Notes under the pieces: model-generated | Databases searched by the model: none | Told to the model about the DNA's origin: nothing | The model's input: the letters and a program-made list of their open reading frames with translations, nothing else | In this document: positions 15,284 to 17,545 of the stretch, piece after piece | Layout of the letters: the number at the start of each line of letters is the position of its first letter | Numbering within the stretch: the first letter of the stretch is position 1 | Origin: DATAYA01 sp036272815 | Lineage (GTDB): Bacteria; Pseudomonadota; Alphaproteobacteria; Acetobacterales; Acetobacteraceae | Assembly (NCBI GenBank): GCA_036272815.1 | Contig: DATAYA010000363.1 | Location: 1 to 17,545 of the forward strand | DNA: 17,545 nt | Direction: 5' to 3' | Made by a program: the position numbers and the translations under genes

Positions 15284-16093
15284 CTATCCGGCCGGCTCGG
15301 GAAGGCGCATCCAGTCCGGGACTGTCGCGGCGAGTGTTGCCGCCTCGCAGGCGAGCGCCTGGCCAATCGCCTCGATCCGCAGCAGCGCCATGCCCCGGTC
15401 GTCTCGTCCCGAGCGCATCGTGCCAACCTCGCGGCCGGCAGCAGTCACCGCACTTCCCGGCGGGGGCAATGGGCCCGAAACTGAAACCGGGACGAGCCGG
15501 CGCTTGACCAGACCGCGGTATTTGGTGCGCGCGGTCAACTCCTGGCCCATGTAGCAACCCTTGGCCCAGGACACGCCGTGCAACTCGTCGAAGCCGGCCT
15601 CCAGCAGCACGGATTTCTCAGGCTCCAGGTCGCGCGGCTCGGGCAGGCCGAGGGCAAGGCGATGGCGGTCCCAGTCGGCGGCATCGGCGGTGGCTGCCAG
15701 CGGTGCCGCCGCCAGCACGCGGAAACCGGCCTGCGGCAGCCGCGGGTCTGGCCCCATGATCGCGGCCTCGTCCGGCACGCCGTCCCAGGCAGCATGGACT
15801 GCGAGCGGGACGGGCGCGATCGCGACCCGCGAACGCAGGCGGAAGCGTGCGAGGCGCGGCGCCAGCATCGCCGCCTGCGCGGCGTCGCAGTCGAGCAGCA
15901 ACCGCTCGCCGTCCGCCAGGACGAAGAAATCAGCGAGGTACTTGCCCTGCGGCGTCAGCAGCGCCGCCCAGACCGCCCGTCCGGGCGCGGCATCCGCCAC
16001 GTCGTTGGAGACAAGACCTTGCAGAAAACCGACGCGGTCCTCGCCGTCGATCGCGAGCACGGCGCGGTCCGGGAGCAGGGCGAGGCGGCTCAT
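15284..16093 (-). CDS. ygfZ: Folate-binding iron-sulphur cluster assembly protein YgfZ (CAF17/IBA57-like)
   Basis: A 269-residue relative of the GcvT aminomethyltransferases that supports repair or maturation of Fe-S enzymes such as MiaB, using tetrahydrofolate. The diagnostic signature KGCYMGQELTARTKYRG lies at 178-194 with Cys180. The N-terminal GcvT-like part shows RAVLAIDGEDRVGFLQGLVSNDV and a TPQGKYLADFFVL strand pair; the C-terminal barrel has KRRLVPVSVSG. ATG 16093 (MSRLALLPDRA) was chosen because the upstream extension to 16204 is low-complexity; there is no clear ribosome site. It is divergent from the glycosyltransferase with 185 bp between. It is probably monocistronic. Confidence 0.93.
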   Translation of the reverse strand: MSRLALLPDRAVLAIDGEDRVGFLQGLVSNDVADAAPGRAVWAALLTPQGKYLADFFVLADGERLLLDCDAAQAAMLAPRLARFRLRSRVAIAPVPLAVHAAWDGVPDEAAIMGPDPRLPQAGFRVLAAAPLAATADAADWDRHRLALGLPEPRDLEPEKSVLLEAGFDELHGVSWAKGCYMGQELTARTKYRGLVKRRLVPVSVSGPLPPPGSAVTAAGREVGTMRSGRDDRGMALLRIEAIGQALACEAATLAATVPDWMRLPEPAG

Positions 16094-16278
16094 GGGAGGA
16101 GAAAGTGGGCGGCGCGACGCGCGCGGGCAAGCGGGGGCGCGGAATGCCGCGTGCTGTGCTAGGCGGCAGGGATGCCATACGAAGCCATCATGGCCTGGCC
16201 GCATGACCGAGGCGGCGTGCCCAAGGCCCTCCCCCGTCGCGCGCGAGAGCGCTTTCGCTCGGCACCTCCGGCGGCCGC

Positions 16279-17199
16279 ATGAAGATCCTCTTCATCACCG
16301 CCAACCGGATCGGCGACGCGGTCCTGACCACCGGCCTCCTCGACCATCTCCTCCGCACCCACCCTGCGGCGCGGTTCACCGTTGCCTGCGGGCCGGCCGC
16401 CGCCGGCCTGTTCGACCGGATGCCGAGGCGCGACGCGACGCTCGTCTTCGACAAGCGCCGCTTCGACCTGCACTGGCCAGGCCTCTGGGCCCGGGCCGCC
16501 TGCACCCGATGGGATCTGGCGATCGATCTGCGCGGTTCGGCGCTCACGTATCTCCTGCCGGCGCGCAAACGCCTCGTGATGCGCGGTGGCCGGCGCACGG
16601 GACACCGGCTCGGACATATCGGCGCCGTCCTCGGTCTCAACCCGCCGCCGCTGCCGGTCGCCTGGACCGCCCCCGAGGATGAGGCGCTCGCCGCCCGCAC
16701 CTTGGCCGCCTCCGGCCCGGTCATCGGTCTCGGCCCGACGGCGAACTGGGACGGCAAGGTCTGGCCGGCCGAGCGCTTCGTGGCCCTCTTCCGTGCCCTC
16801 GCGGCCGGTCCTCTCCCCGGTGCGCGCGCCGCCGTGTTCGCCGGCCCCAGCGAGGCGGAGCGGGCACTCGCGGGACCCGTGCTCGCCGCCCTCCCCGCCG
16901 CGATCGACCTCGCCGGGCGGCTGTCGCTGCCGGAGGCCGCCGCCTGCCTCGCTCGTTGCAGGCTGTTCATCGGCAATGACAGCGGCCTCATGCATCTCGC
17001 CGCCGCGGCCGGCGCGCCGACACTCGGCCTGTTCGGCCCCAGCATGGCGAGCCAGTATGCCCCAACCGGCCGCCGCACCGCCTTCGCCGTCGCCCCAGGC
17101 CCGGAGGGTGCCGCCCCGATTGCGGCCCTGACCGTGGAGGCAGCGCTCGCAGCAGCCTTGCCGCTGCTGGAGGCCACGCATGCAACCGAGGCCGCCTGA
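16279..17199 (+). CDS. Glycosyltransferase family 9 (ADP-heptose:LPS heptosyltransferase-like)
   Basis: A 306-residue GT9 enzyme, predicted to transfer a heptose or similar sugar from an ADP-sugar to the lipopolysaccharide core on the cytosolic face of the inner membrane. It begins MKILFITANRIGDAVLTTGLLDHL, the GT9 N-terminal motif, and has WDLAIDLRGSALTY (78-91), GLGPTANWDGKVWPAERF (150-167, the nucleotide-sugar region) and FIGNDSGLMHLAAAAGAPTLGLFG (230-253) with the catalytic-domain NDSGLMH. It lacks the length of WaaC/WaaF (about 320-350) but is complete. The ribosome site is weak (GGCGGCC). The exact acceptor and sugar cannot be told; no other LPS genes are in the window. Confidence 0.9.
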   Translation: MKILFITANRIGDAVLTTGLLDHLLRTHPAARFTVACGPAAAGLFDRMPRRDATLVFDKRRFDLHWPGLWARAACTRWDLAIDLRGSALTYLLPARKRLVMRGGRRTGHRLGHIGAVLGLNPPPLPVAWTAPEDEALAARTLAASGPVIGLGPTANWDGKVWPAERFVALFRALAAGPLPGARAAVFAGPSEAERALAGPVLAALPAAIDLAGRLSLPEAAACLARCRLFIGNDSGLMHLAAAAGAPTLGLFGPSMASQYAPTGRRTAFAVAPGPEGAAPIAALTVEAALAAALPLLEATHATEAA

Positions 17200-17202
17200 T
17201 GT

Positions 17203-17448
17203 GCCGCATCGTCGGCATCGCGCTGGCTGCCGACGCGCGGCCTTGAGCCGCGCAATGAGCTGTCCGAGCCTGGCATCTCCACGGCCAGCGACTGCGATCC
17301 GCCGTTGCATCTCTGGCTGCGTGATGGGCCGGACGGCGCAAGACACCTGCGCGCGACGAATGCAGTTGCAGTATACGAGCGCGCGGTGCGCAGGGTGTCC
17401 GAACCGTTCGCGCCGAAGTGGGAGTTCATGGTGCCGATCGGCGCCTGA
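17203..17448 (+). pseudogene. Start-less reading frame, possible gene remnant
   Basis: Directly after the glycosyltransferase stop a plus-strand frame runs open to TGA 17446-17448. It looks protein-like from about 17242 (LEPRNELSEPGIST, then PPLHLWLRDGPDG, VYERAVRRVSEPFAPKWEF, ending VPIGA) but has no ATG or GTG upstream; the only start is TTG 17305, leaving 47 residues. In another frame ATG 17200 gives MCRIVGIALAADARP then a stop. I recognise no family. A frameshifted or truncated gene fits best, with a short TTG-started protein as alternative. Confidence 0.35.
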
Positions 17449-17530
17449 ACCGCGGCCGTGCTGGATTGCTGACGCGGATCGCAGGTACCGCGTCTCGGGC
17501 CATCAAAGGCGAACGCCATTTGCCAAACCG

Positions 17531-17545
17531 ACGGAGACATCAATG
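17531..17545 (+). promoter_or_regulatory. Ribosome site and start codon of a gene continuing beyond the right edge
   Basis: GGAG at 17531-17537, then a short spacer, then ATG at the last three bases of the window (17543-17545). Spacing is right for translation initiation. Nothing of the product is visible. Confidence 0.45.

Noticed and set aside
16247..16260. Hairpin GAGCG/CGCTC before the glycosyltransferase
   Set aside because: A 5-bp stem in GC-rich DNA is expected by chance; no regulatory context.
17200..17247. N-terminus of a class II glutamine amidotransferase (MCxIVGI)
   Set aside because: The residue after Cys is Arg instead of Gly, and a stop follows after 15 codons; too short to support.
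16159..17543. Two long minus-strand frames opposite the glycosyltransferase
   Set aside because: Gly/Arg/Ala-rich shadows; the plus-strand GT9 motifs are decisive.

Overview
The window comes from a high-GC alphaproteobacterium, most likely an Acetobacteraceae or other Rhodospirillales member. This rests on the strong GC bias of the native genes, the rpmH-rnpA-yidD-yidC order and protein-level resemblance recalled from memory; no search was run.

Layout. Positions 1-1788 (minus strand) hold the ribosomal-protein L34 / RNase P / membrane-insertase cluster, rpmH-rnpA-yidD-yidC, with one-base stop/start overlaps and a visible sigma70-like promoter; yidC runs off the left edge. Positions 1944-5188 (plus strand) hold a TVP38/TMEM64 membrane protein overlapping a flavin disulfide reductase, then a small protein resembling an isolated histidine-kinase dimerisation domain, then trans-aconitate methyltransferase (tam). 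A double hairpin closes this block. On the minus strand follow a small charged protein and a lone ABC permease of the SsuC/TauC type (5249-6282).

Positions 6402-9131 look like an acquired insert. An AT-richer, overlapping three-gene operon encodes an HxlR-family regulator, a six-Asp-box BNR beta-propeller protein and a MoaD/ThiS-like beta-grasp protein ending in Gly-Gly. It is headed by an 11-bp-arm palindrome that is probably the regulator's own operator. Directly behind it lies a wrecked IS110-family transposase carrying two in-frame tandem repeats and a foldable leader.

Positions 9187-10939 hold a short NhaP2/CvrA-like K+/H+ antiporter and a small single-span membrane protein. Positions 10946-14823 (minus strand) hold a dipeptide/oligopeptide ABC transporter (two permeases, two ATPases) whose substrate-binding protein is missing; what looks like its C-terminal tail remains one base before the first permease. 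After about 350 bp with no recognisable gene come the Fe-S assembly protein YgfZ (minus) and, divergently, a GT9 family glycosyltransferase (plus). The last 340 bp hold only a start-less reading frame and, at the very end, the ribosome site and ATG of a further gene.

The most interesting parts are the HxlR-BNR-MoaD/ThiS cassette with its palindrome, the stand-alone DHp-like small protein, and the decayed IS110 element with repeat expansions and a structured leader.
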